This document shows positions 1 through 5,998 of a stretch of 13,629 bases of DNA, in pieces; the stretch's first letter is position 1; every line of letters begins with the position of its first letter. The notes beneath the pieces were generated by a model, which did no database searches, had not been told where the DNA came from, and saw nothing but the letters and a program-made list of their open reading frames with translations. The translations under genes and the position numbers were made by a program. The stretch comes from Desulfobacteraceae bacterium. GTDB taxonomy: Bacteria > Desulfobacterota > DSM-4660 > Desulfatiglandales > Desulfatiglandaceae. The stretch is taken from the NCBI GenBank assembly GCA_011042035.1, contig DQZA01000223.1, positions 1 through 13,629 on the forward strand. The letters run 5' to 3'.

Positions 1-9
1 CTCTATACC

Positions 10-81
10 CCTCTCCCCCTCGAGGGGGAGAGGCTGGATGAGCCTGCCTGCCGGCAGGCAGGCCTGCCTGCAGCAGGCAGG
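10..81. repeat. Cluster of three GC-rich palindromes (dispersed intergenic repeat type)
   Basis: Three inverted repeats sit side by side. Positions 10-33 form a perfect 24-bp palindrome centred on CTCGAG. Positions 42-63 form a perfect 22-bp palindrome centred on GCCGGC, built from CCTG units. Positions 63-71 (CCTGCCTGC) pair with 73-81 (GCAGGCAGG) around one base. The base composition differs sharply from the AT-rich DNA that follows. Such palindromic stretches are common as scattered intergenic repeats or transcript-end structures in many proteobacterial genomes; assigning these to that class is from general knowledge. No gene is visible in 1-200. Confidence 0.75.
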
Positions 82-200
82 GCTCAAGGCAGAGGGAATT
101 TATGGATGGACAGTAATAAAAAAGGCTAAGACATGCATAGTGACATGTCAATATATTTTGAAATACATTTTCTAGATTCATTTTAATTGGGGAAGAATAG

Positions 201-229
201 TTGACTCCTAAGGGGTATCGGGTTAATAT
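201..229 (+). promoter_or_regulatory. Candidate sigma70 promoter for the response regulator
   Basis: TTGACT (201-206) is followed after 17 bases by TAATAT (224-229). The -35 box matches 5 of 6 consensus bases and the -10 box 4 of 6. Transcription would begin near 236, leaving a short leader that carries the ribosome binding site GAGGAGGG (247-254) before the ATG at 262. Upstream, TGACATGTCA (141-150) is a perfect 10-bp palindrome with a further GACATG copy at 130-135, a possible operator; no regulator can be named. Confidence 0.4.
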
Positions 230-261
230 CCAAAAAATCCATCAACGAGGAGGGTGCGGAT

Positions 262-786
262 ATGGGAGAGCTAGAGATATTGGAAGGGAAGAAGGTCCTC
301 GTAGTAGACGACGAGGAGGATATCCTGGAGACTCTAGAAGAACTCCTTGATATGTGCCTAATAGACAAGGCCCCCAACTATGAGACCGCAATGAAATTCC
401 TCAAAAAGAACACGTATGACCTGGCAATATTGGACATTATGGGGGTTAGGGGGTATGATTTATTGGAAGAAACTCGGAAAAGGGGTGTTCCGGCAGTGAT
501 GCTAACTGCCCATGCTTTGAGTCCCGAAAACCTTATCAAATCTGTTAAGGGTGGCGCGCAGGCATATCTGCCTAAAGACAAGATGTCAGACATTCCCACC
601 TATGTCACTGAAGTTCTTAAGGCAGTAAAGGAAGGCGAGAAAGCGTCTCTAGGCTGGTTTAAGAAGCTGAACCCCTTTTTCGAAAAAAAGTTCGGTCCTG
701 ATTGGAAGGAAAAGCACAAGGATCTTTGGGATGCGATGGAACAAACCTACCGGGTGTCCAGGGAGGATTTGGAACAGCTGATGTAA
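262..786 (+). CDS. Receiver-domain response regulator without an output domain
   Basis: This 174-residue cytoplasmic protein is a two-component receiver. Residues 10-117 carry the full active site: acidic pair D16-D17, phospho-acceptor D58 in the run LAILDIMG, switch threonine T82 and lysine K105. The C-terminal 57 residues are charged and aromatic (GWFKKLNPFFEKKFG, then a helix ending at DLEQLM). They match no DNA-binding, GGDEF or enzymatic output domain I recognise. It therefore probably works by protein contact, or relays phosphate. The start is well supported by GAGGAGGG seven bases before the ATG. It converges on the histidine kinase at 800-1702, with 13 bases between them, so that kinase is the natural partner candidate (inference). 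Confidence 0.93.
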   Translation: MGELEILEGKKVLVVDDEEDILETLEELLDMCLIDKAPNYETAMKFLKKNTYDLAILDIMGVRGYDLLEETRKRGVPAVMLTAHALSPENLIKSVKGGAQAYLPKDKMSDIPTYVTEVLKAVKEGEKASLGWFKKLNPFFEKKFGPDWKEKHKDLWDAMEQTYRVSREDLEQLM

Positions 787-799
787 ATCGCTTCCAAAT
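767..799. terminator. Inverted repeat at the convergent regulator/kinase junction
   Basis: ATTTGGAA (767-774) and TTCCAAAT (792-799) form a perfect 8-bp inverted repeat around a 17-base loop that contains the regulator's stop codon. It lies exactly at the convergent gene ends, where a bidirectional transcript-end structure would be useful. There is no T-tract on either side, so an intrinsic terminator in the strict sense is not demonstrated. Confidence 0.3.
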
Positions 800-1702
800 T
801 CAACATGTTTCTGACAACGGTATTGTCACTGAGAAGGTGGCTCCGCAGCCCCGGTCACTGTGCAGGGTTAACTTCCCTCCCATGTCCTCTACTAGTACCA
901 GCACACCAGCAAGGCCGAGCCCATGGCCCCTTACAGGGCAGGCTCCTTGCCCGTTCATTTGGAAGTAGCACTCAAATATCCTCTCATGATATTCTTGTGG
1001 TATACCTTCGCCATCATCGCTCACGGTGAGCACTAATGTGTCACCCTCTCCGCGGATCGTCACCTCCACGGTATTGCGCTTATATTTTAAAGCATTGTTC
1101 AGCAGATTTCTGAGAATCTGCCTTACCTTGGGCTCGTCAAGGCAAACTTCCTGAGCCCATAGCCTATTTTCTACATTGAGGCTCACGCCATGGGCTCCGA
1201 GAACCTCTTTTAGGGAGCTGAGGTCTGAGCAAGTTCTCATTTGTTCAGATAAGTTGTCATTGGTAAGATCAAACACCTCTAGTAGGGTGTTTTTCACAAG
1301 TTCCGATATGCTACATGTGGATACATGGACAACCCCCTCCTTCGATCTTCCAAGTTCCAGCGCATCATTTACCAGTGTCTGTGTTACCCTAGTGTTTCGC
1401 AACGCTCTACGAAGGACCTTTTCCTGCTTGTGGGTGAGCTTGCCGTATTTCTCTTGGCGATTCAGTAAAGATGTTATTCCGGCCTCTATCACAGCCAATG
1501 GCACCTTCAAATCGTGGATTAGGAAGTCTATTTTTATTCTCTCTTTCTCCATGTTACCGCCTCTTGACCCAGGAGTCTCCCGAAGTATGTCATCAGTGCT
1601 TTGAGTATGAAGAGAAAACTGCGACCCGTTATTTTCCTGATTCCTATTTGATGATTCGTTAGCCGTCTTTTTTACAATACCTAGAAGGGTTGAAATAATC
1701 AA
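800..1702 (-). CDS. Soluble sensor histidine kinase (HisKA plus HATPase)
   Basis: An autophosphorylating kinase of about 300 residues. The H-box is at 59-69 (DFLIHDLKVPL, with H63 the phospho-acceptor), followed by a helical dimerisation segment to about 123. The ATPase domain has its N-box at 198-207 (N199, N203), G1 box DDGEGIP at 229-235, F-box ERIFECYF and G2 box GHGLGL at 259-264. There are no membrane segments and no recognisable PAS or GAF sensor domain. The N-terminal 50 residues are polar and low in structure. Start choice: TTG at 1702 has a strong GAGGAG eight to nine bases upstream. ATG at 1552 (residue 51) also has GAGGCGG before it, so a 250-residue product starting just ahead of the H-box is possible. 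It begins 32 bases after the MEMO gene ends, which suggests one transcript. Confidence 0.92.
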   Translation of the reverse strand: MIISTLLGIVKKTANESSNRNQENNGSQFSLHTQSTDDILRETPGSRGGNMEKERIKIDFLIHDLKVPLAVIEAGITSLLNRQEKYGKLTHKQEKVLRRALRNTRVTQTLVNDALELGRSKEGVVHVSTCSISELVKNTLLEVFDLTNDNLSEQMRTCSDLSSLKEVLGAHGVSLNVENRLWAQEVCLDEPKVRQILRNLLNNALKYKRNTVEVTIRGEGDTLVLTVSDDGEGIPQEYHERIFECYFQMNGQGACPVRGHGLGLAGVLVLVEDMGGKLTLHSDRGCGATFSVTIPLSETC

Positions 1703-1734
1703 TCGTTGACTCTCCTCGATTCCATTAGATCTTG

Positions 1735-2589
1735 CTAGGACCTCAGCAGTATACCCGCGTATCCGACGAAACTCGAATCAGGCCTGATATCATAGCTCGT
1801 ATAATAATCTACTTCAAAGGCTTTTTTGGCGCCTAGCGCTACGGCAGCCTCAATAGCTGATGCTGCAGCCCCCGAACAGCACGCGTTATGGCTTTTGAGG
1901 GCCTCATCTATCACTGCTGGAGCGTCCATATTGAGCATTAACTCAATAACTCGTCTGTCATTTTCCGTTTTTACCCATTCTACGGCACGCTCCCCGGTAC
2001 CCTTGGGTAAAAAGCCATAATTATAGCCATAGTGGGTAAGGTCTGTAGAGCCGATAATCACGGCTCTTCTGCCAAGCTCCATGGCAATTTCAGCGGCCCT
2101 CCTAGCTATGGAGAGTGATTTCTTAGTTGGAGGAAGACCCATTGGTACGATCTTGATGTCCCCAAGAAAATACCTGACAAAGGGCAACTGCAGTTCAATG
2201 GTATTGTCAGGTTCATATCTCCAGGGAGTTTCCAGGCTAAAATCAAACTCCAAGGTAAGCCGGCTTGCGAGCTCCGAGTCAATTTGAAGTTGTCCCAAAG
2301 GCGTATTCCATGCGCCTTCCTTCATTATATAATTAGGGCTTGATGGATGGAGATGCCTACCAAATATTATGCATGTATCAGGTGCGACATCCACTCCAAG
2401 ACATCGGATCACATTGCAGGCCAACCTTCCTGAATAAAACCACCCTGCGTGGGGTACGATACCTCCTATTGACAAACCCTCTCCAGGGCAAGGAGCTCCT
2501 TCTCCCATAAAAGCCTCTATGGCTCGAATACATTCCTTCTCTCTCCCAGGATACCATGATCCAGCGAAATCAGGCTCCCTAACAGCCAT
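1735..2589 (-). CDS. amrB: MEMO-family protein (AmmeMemoRadiSam system protein B)
   Basis: A 284-residue protein with the whole MEMO1 pattern. Near the N-terminus it reads REPDFAGSWYPG. It then has PHAGWFYSG, a GRHLHP run in place of the usual HH motif, IELQLPFV, the STDLTHYG motif and a CCSGAAA run. By analogy with human MEMO1, the candidate metal ligands are the His of PHAG, a His of GRHLHP and a Cys of the CC pair. MEMO proteins resemble LigB-type non-heme iron dioxygenases in fold, but their bacterial role is unknown. They often accompany an AMMECR1-like protein and a radical SAM enzyme, neither of which is in this window. Start: AGGAGG (2603-2598) overlaps an in-frame GTG at 2598 but is eight bases from the ATG at 2589, so the ATG is chosen. 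The histidine kinase follows on the same strand. Confidence 0.9.
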   Translation of the reverse strand: MAVREPDFAGSWYPGREKECIRAIEAFMGEGAPCPGEGLSIGGIVPHAGWFYSGRLACNVIRCLGVDVAPDTCIIFGRHLHPSSPNYIMKEGAWNTPLGQLQIDSELASRLTLEFDFSLETPWRYEPDNTIELQLPFVRYFLGDIKIVPMGLPPTKKSLSIARRAAEIAMELGRRAVIIGSTDLTHYGYNYGFLPKGTGERAVEWVKTENDRRVIELMLNMDAPAVIDEALKSHNACCSGAAASAIEAAVALGAKKAFEVDYYTSYDIRPDSSFVGYAGILLRS

Positions 2590-2660
2590 AGTGCTCACCT
2601 CCTGTCTGAGCCATTTGGTGCACTGTCACAATTTACCCACCACCTCACACGATCTTTTCA

Positions 2661-2689
2661 TTGCCGGTGTACCATTTTACTGCTAGAAT
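2661..2689 (+). promoter_or_regulatory. Candidate promoter for the site-2 protease
   Basis: TTGCCG (2661-2666), 17 bases, then TAGAAT (2684-2689), with an extended -10 TG at 2681-2682. The -10 box has 5 of 6 consensus bases; the -35 box has only 4 of 6, for which the extended -10 may compensate. The leader would be about 80 bases and AT-rich at 2700-2755. Confidence 0.4.
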
Positions 2690-2730
2690 CTTACCCGCAA
2701 CATAATTCAGTTTAAGTGGAAAACAAAAAA

Positions 2731-2759
2731 ATTTTACAAGCTATATTTTAATCTGACAA
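2731..2759 (-). promoter_or_regulatory. Candidate promoter for the MEMO-kinase unit
   Basis: Read on the minus strand, TTGTCA (2759-2754) is followed after exactly 17 bases by TAAAAT (2736-2731). Each box has one mismatch to the sigma70 consensus. Transcription would start near 2724, giving a leader of about 135 bases before the ATG at 2589. The -35 box lies only 4 bases from the ribosome binding site of the divergent protease gene, so the two transcription units share this compact region. Confidence 0.5.
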
Positions 2760-2775
2760 GCCGAGGTGTAGTTGA

Positions 2776-3420
2776 ATGCTGGGCCACATTGAGCAATGGT
2801 TAGTGCGAATTCCCGTACTCCTCTTTGCCATCACCATACATGAGTACGCACACGGAAAAGCTGCATACTCTCTGGGCGATCCCACGGCAAAAAATGCAGG
2901 CCGCCTGTCGTATAATCCCTTGGCACATATCGATCCCCTCGGTGCTATCTGTTTGTTTTTGTTTAACTTTGGATGGGCGAAACCTGTCCCCGTTAATCCA
3001 GCCTATTTTCGGAACCGCAGACAAGGAACAATTCTCATGGCCCTTAGCGGCCCTCTTTCCAACCTTTCTGCGGCCTTCGTGGCAGGGCTCTTCGTACGTT
3101 ATTTCCTCTTACCCTGGCAGATTTATAGAGAAGTTCTTACCTACCTCCTCTTGATGAATATAGGGCTGGGGTTATTCAACCTAATTCCCATCCCCCCTCT
3201 GGATGGCTCTCACATTCTCGAAAACCTCCTGCCCCCTCGAGCAGCCCAGAGATTTCGCGTCATTGGTCGCTATGGCCCCATTGCTATCATCTTAATAGTG
3301 CTTCTAGACAACTACGCCCGAACTGGCATAATCAATACTATTCTTATTTACCCCATGTTTCATCTTGCCCATCTTTTTGCAGGAGATAATTTATGGCGGC
3401 TACTCACCCTCCTCAGGTAA
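2776..3420 (+). CDS. Small site-2 protease family protein (peptidase M50, YwhC-like)
   Basis: A 214-residue integral membrane zinc metalloprotease. The zinc site HEYAH is at residues 22-26 inside the first membrane segment. The third ligand is D143 in the NLIPIPPLDGSHIL motif (residues 135-148). Other family marks are NPLAHIDPLG (47-56), GWAKPVPVNP (66-75) and ALSGPLSNL (89-97). About five or six membrane segments are visible and there is no PDZ domain, so it belongs to the short M50 group rather than RseP. These proteases cleave membrane-spanning substrates within the bilayer; the substrate here is unknown. GAGG (2763-2766) precedes the ATG. It is divergent from MEMO and converges on sufB, with nine bases between the ends and no clear terminator. 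Confidence 0.93.
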   Translation: MLGHIEQWLVRIPVLLFAITIHEYAHGKAAYSLGDPTAKNAGRLSYNPLAHIDPLGAICLFLFNFGWAKPVPVNPAYFRNRRQGTILMALSGPLSNLSAAFVAGLFVRYFLLPWQIYREVLTYLLLMNIGLGLFNLIPIPPLDGSHILENLLPPRAAQRFRVIGRYGPIAIILIVLLDNYARTGIINTILIYPMFHLAHLFAGDNLWRLLTLLR

Positions 3421-3429
3421 CCAGCCTTT

Positions 3430-4656
3430 TTACATCATATCCTTATCGCTCGCCTCTATAGCCTTATCGATTTCAGCCTTGAGCTGGTAAGGCAAACCAG
3501 GCATATCTACGCTCAGAAAGCCCCGCACAATAGTTGAGGTCGCTTGTTCTTCGCTTAAGCCACGTGACATCAGGTATGTTATCTGTTCCTGCGCTATTTT
3601 CCCTACAGCTGCCTCATGGGACATCTCCACGCCCTCAGCATGACCTTCCAGTTCCGGGATTGCATGAATAACACCACCTTTTAGAATAAGACCCTTGCAC
3701 TCCAGATGAGCCTTGATTTCAGGGACTTCACCTATGAGATGACCGCGCGCAATGATCTTCCCTCCATTGCTGATGGTACGTGAGACAATCTCTGCCCGGC
3801 AACCCGGCTTCTTCAGATACACCCTCCCACCAACATCGTGTTCTGAGCCTGGGGATCCCACTATAATACTGTAAAGCCTGGCAACCGCATTTTCTCCCAC
3901 AAGCTGCGTCGTCGGATACATTTGGACTGATTTCACTGGCTTCATACAGATATAGTTGTTCAGAAATAGCCCTCCCTCTTCCACCCGGGCCACAGATCTG
4001 GGTCTTACAACCATGTCTTCAGCCCAGTTATGGATCATGGTGAAAGTGAGCTTCGCGTTTTTCTTAACATAATACTCTGTCACGCCCAGGTGAGCTCCCC
4101 TCTTAAGGTGAGGAGAGGTTGTACATCCATTTATGATGTGAAGTTCTGAACCCTCCTCGGCAATAATAATATTGTGCACGTTTTGTTGGAGGCCTTCCTT
4201 TCCCAAATACAGGCATGCCTGAATTGGGTACACACTTCTGGTTCCTGGCAAGGCCCTAATAACGTATCCATCATGGAGATTCAATTCAACGGACGCTGTA
4301 TACTTATCCACATCAACCGAAACTAGCTTCCAGTAATAGTCTTTAACCCATTCATATTCTTGGAGGGCTACTCGAATGGGGATAACCTCCACCCCCTTTT
4401 GTTTAACGTCGCAATAAACAGTCTTTGTATCCATTTGAAAAAATGTGCCACTTCTTTGCTCCTCGGTAGGGTCAAGTCCGGACATGATCAATTGTTTCTT
4501 TTCTTCTTCAGGTAGCCTTAGAAGGTCTTGGTCAGTAAGTTCCTTGTGCGCCACCCCGGCCTTTTCAAATTCTTGCAGGTCCACATCCGGCCCTAAGGCC
4601 GCCTTTTTGTTTATTGCCCTTTTAGCCTTTTCTAAGAGTTCTGCCCGATAATGCAT
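3430..4656 (-). CDS. sufB: SufB-type Fe-S cluster scaffold protein (SmsB-like)
   Basis: The protein is 408 residues from the chosen start, shorter than the 470-500 typical of SufB in the full SUF operon. It is the scaffold on which Fe-S clusters are built in the cytoplasm. The C-terminal beta-helix core carries the equivalents of the E. coli SufB assembly residues: a Cys in AHLECKG and His-Glu in MSHEAAVGKI, followed by the family motif ITYLMSRGLSEEQA. Start choice: AAGGAG (4670-4665) overlaps an in-frame GTG at 4665 but sits eight bases from the ATG at 4656, so the ATG is preferred. The gene overlaps sufC by 25 bp, and its ribosome binding site lies inside sufC, which suggests coupled translation. 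No sufD, sufS, sufU or sufE is present, so this fits the minimal two-gene SMS type found in anaerobes. Confidence 0.93.
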   Translation of the reverse strand: MHYRAELLEKAKRAINKKAALGPDVDLQEFEKAGVAHKELTDQDLLRLPEEEKKQLIMSGLDPTEEQRSGTFFQMDTKTVYCDVKQKGVEVIPIRVALQEYEWVKDYYWKLVSVDVDKYTASVELNLHDGYVIRALPGTRSVYPIQACLYLGKEGLQQNVHNIIIAEEGSELHIINGCTTSPHLKRGAHLGVTEYYVKKNAKLTFTMIHNWAEDMVVRPRSVARVEEGGLFLNNYICMKPVKSVQMYPTTQLVGENAVARLYSIIVGSPGSEHDVGGRVYLKKPGCRAEIVSRTISNGGKIIARGHLIGEVPEIKAHLECKGLILKGGVIHAIPELEGHAEGVEMSHEAAVGKIAQEQITYLMSRGLSEEQATSTIVRGFLSVDMPGLPYQLKAEIDKAIEASDKDMM

Positions 4657-5405
4657 CTCACACACTCCTTATACCCTGATTTGCTAATGCAATTAAGAAT
4701 CTCGCGTGGGTTACTCACACAGCTTAGATAGCCCTCATATAGGACCTGGCCCTTATCCGCCGCAATGTAATCCAAGATATATCCGGTATGGGTGATAATT
4801 AGCCCCATTTTCGTTCGCTCCAGCTTTTTCTGCATCTTCGGGCGGTTGTTCCCCTCTCTTTCTTCTAGATCTTTTTGAAGAAGCATGGCTATGGTTTTCC
4901 CTACTAATGCAATATTCTCCATATCTACACCTGACTCGGGCTCGTCAAACAGCATGAGATCAGGGTCTTGAGCCATGAGCTGGAGCAATTCCGATCTCTT
5001 TATCTCACCGCCTGAAAACCCATCATTGACATCCCTATCCAAAAAATCCTCAAAATTCACTCGCCTGGCAAGTTCTTCCACGCCTTGTTTGCGTTTGGCG
5101 CAAATTTGGACTAATTGCCTGGTTTTGACTCCATGAATAGTTGGCGGCCTTTGGTATGACATTCCTATACCGAGTTCTGCCCTTTCATGGATGGGCATAT
5201 TAGTTATATCCTTACCCTTGAAAAATATCTTGCCCTTCTTCACATGGTATTGGGGGTAGCCCATAATGGTCATGAGTAATGTGGTTTTCCCCGACCCATT
5301 GGGCCCAAAAAGGACATGCGTCTCGCCTGGTTTTATCTCGAGGTCTATATGATTCAGAATTGTTTGGCCCGCAAGTTCAACCTGTAGGTCCTCTATAACT
5401 AACAC
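4632..5405 (-). CDS. sufC: SufC-type ABC ATPase for Fe-S assembly (SmsC-like)
   Basis: A 257-residue cytoplasmic ATPase that partners SufB. Walker A GPNGSGKTT is at 34-42, the Q-loop glutamine at 85, signature FSGGEIKRSELLQ at 130-142, Walker B LMLFDEPESGVD at 150-161 and the H-loop at H206. SGGEIKRSE and YQRPP are typical of SufC rather than of transport ATPases. Between Walker B and the H-loop there is a charged insert (about 177-200) rich in Lys and Glu. The last 30 residues hold four cysteines (C229, C239, C248, C251), with KECVRC forming CxxC close to the end. The start is GTG at 5405, six bases after AGGAGG (5417-5412). No IscR/SufR-type regulator is next to it. Confidence 0.95.
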   Translation of the reverse strand: MLVIEDLQVELAGQTILNHIDLEIKPGETHVLFGPNGSGKTTLLMTIMGYPQYHVKKGKIFFKGKDITNMPIHERAELGIGMSYQRPPTIHGVKTRQLVQICAKRKQGVEELARRVNFEDFLDRDVNDGFSGGEIKRSELLQLMAQDPDLMLFDEPESGVDMENIALVGKTIAMLLQKDLEEREGNNRPKMQKKLERTKMGLIITHTGYILDYIAADKGQVLYEGYLSCVSNPREILNCISKSGYKECVRCIIGQNS

Positions 5406-5438
5406 CGTGAGCCTCCTTTCCTAAAAGGGTGGACAAAT

Positions 5439-5462
5439 ACTTAAAGAAGGGTTTCTTCAAGT
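5439..5462 (-). promoter_or_regulatory. Hairpin in the sufC leader
   Basis: On the minus strand the 10-base arm ACTTGAAGAA pairs with TTCTTTAAGT around the loop ACCC; the only non-Watson-Crick pair is one G-U. It ends 33 bases ahead of the sufC GTG. A second, weaker 5-bp hairpin (5415-5428, CCTTT/AAAGG) overlaps the sufC Shine-Dalgarno sequence. The larger element could be a leader RNA structure or a DNA operator. In the interval 5406-5551 I see no confident promoter and no gene. Confidence 0.45.
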
Positions 5463-5551
5463 TTTCCTTCTGTTCTTATTACACCTTATATGGAGCCATG
5501 TAAATACAATCCATGGCCCAGCTTATTAACATAAACCTACCGTGGTGCTCT

Positions 5552-5748
5552 TCAAGGGGGCGAACAAAGACTATTTTTTCTAATTCTTAGAGTAACCACA
5601 TTATGTCTGTCAGGGCATTCCAGCACCAGTTCATCTTCCGAAGACCATGGATGCTTCCCGCCGAATTGCATTACACTAAGGCGCAGTGACCTGCTACCTC
5701 TATTACCTCTGCCTTTAGCAAAGTTTTTAGCTCGCTTTGACTGGCCAT
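5552..5748 (-). CDS. Small-ORF pair of unknown function, possibly a frameshifted gene
   Basis: A 25-residue frame starts at ATG 5748, seven bases after GGAGG, and reads MASQSELKTLLKAEVIEVAG then HCALV before stopping at 5673-5671. The stop overlaps the ATG of a 39-residue frame (5671-5552) as TAATG. The second frame contains QFGGKHPWSSEDELVLECPD and ends in a basic strand-like run. It recalls the C-terminal end of the uncharacterised TIGR04076 family (GG..PW then CPD), as I remember it, and the first frame recalls that family's N-terminal strand and Cys. A single uninterrupted frame of 69 residues also exists from ATG 5761, but its N-terminal half is a run of Lys, Arg, Gly and Ser and its start has a weak ribosome binding site. 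Options are translational coupling, a decayed or internally deleted gene, or a base error. Confidence 0.4.
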
Positions 5749-5869
5749 CTCTATCCTCCATCTTATTCTTTATCGAGGGATACTCCCATTATTGCATCTT
5801 AGACATTTTAAGTAATTTTACCACATAAACTAAAGGCACTCCTAAGCTCAAATGCAACCGTGTTTTGGT

Positions 5870-5898
5870 TTGACAAAATTGGGAGCTATCTTTATAGT
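5870..5898 (+). promoter_or_regulatory. Near-consensus sigma70 promoter for the flavin oxidoreductase
   Basis: TTGACA (5870-5875), a 17-base spacer, then TATAGT (5893-5898), one mismatch from the full consensus. Transcription would start near 5905, giving a leader of about 94 bases. The leader contains no convincing riboswitch or strong hairpin; AGAGG (5985-5989) precedes the ATG at 5999 by nine bases. The rest of 5762-5998 holds no gene I can support. Confidence 0.65.
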
Positions 5899-5998
5899 CT
5901 GTAGTCTTTGGCCACTAGCGTGTCTGAAGGTGAACTTTGCGCTCAACCTGGCCCTGTCTTAAGCTCAGGCGCCAAACATATAGAAGAGGTAAATTACG

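Noticed and set aside
1176..1604. A 142-codon plus-strand frame across the histidine kinase
   Set aside because: The minus strand here encodes an intact kinase with all motifs; the Ser-rich plus-strand product looks like a shadow.
5843..5967. Direct repeat TAAGCTCA at 5843-5850 and 5960-5967
   Set aside because: Only 8 bases, 110 bases apart, and on both sides of the promoter with no symmetry; chance is sufficient.
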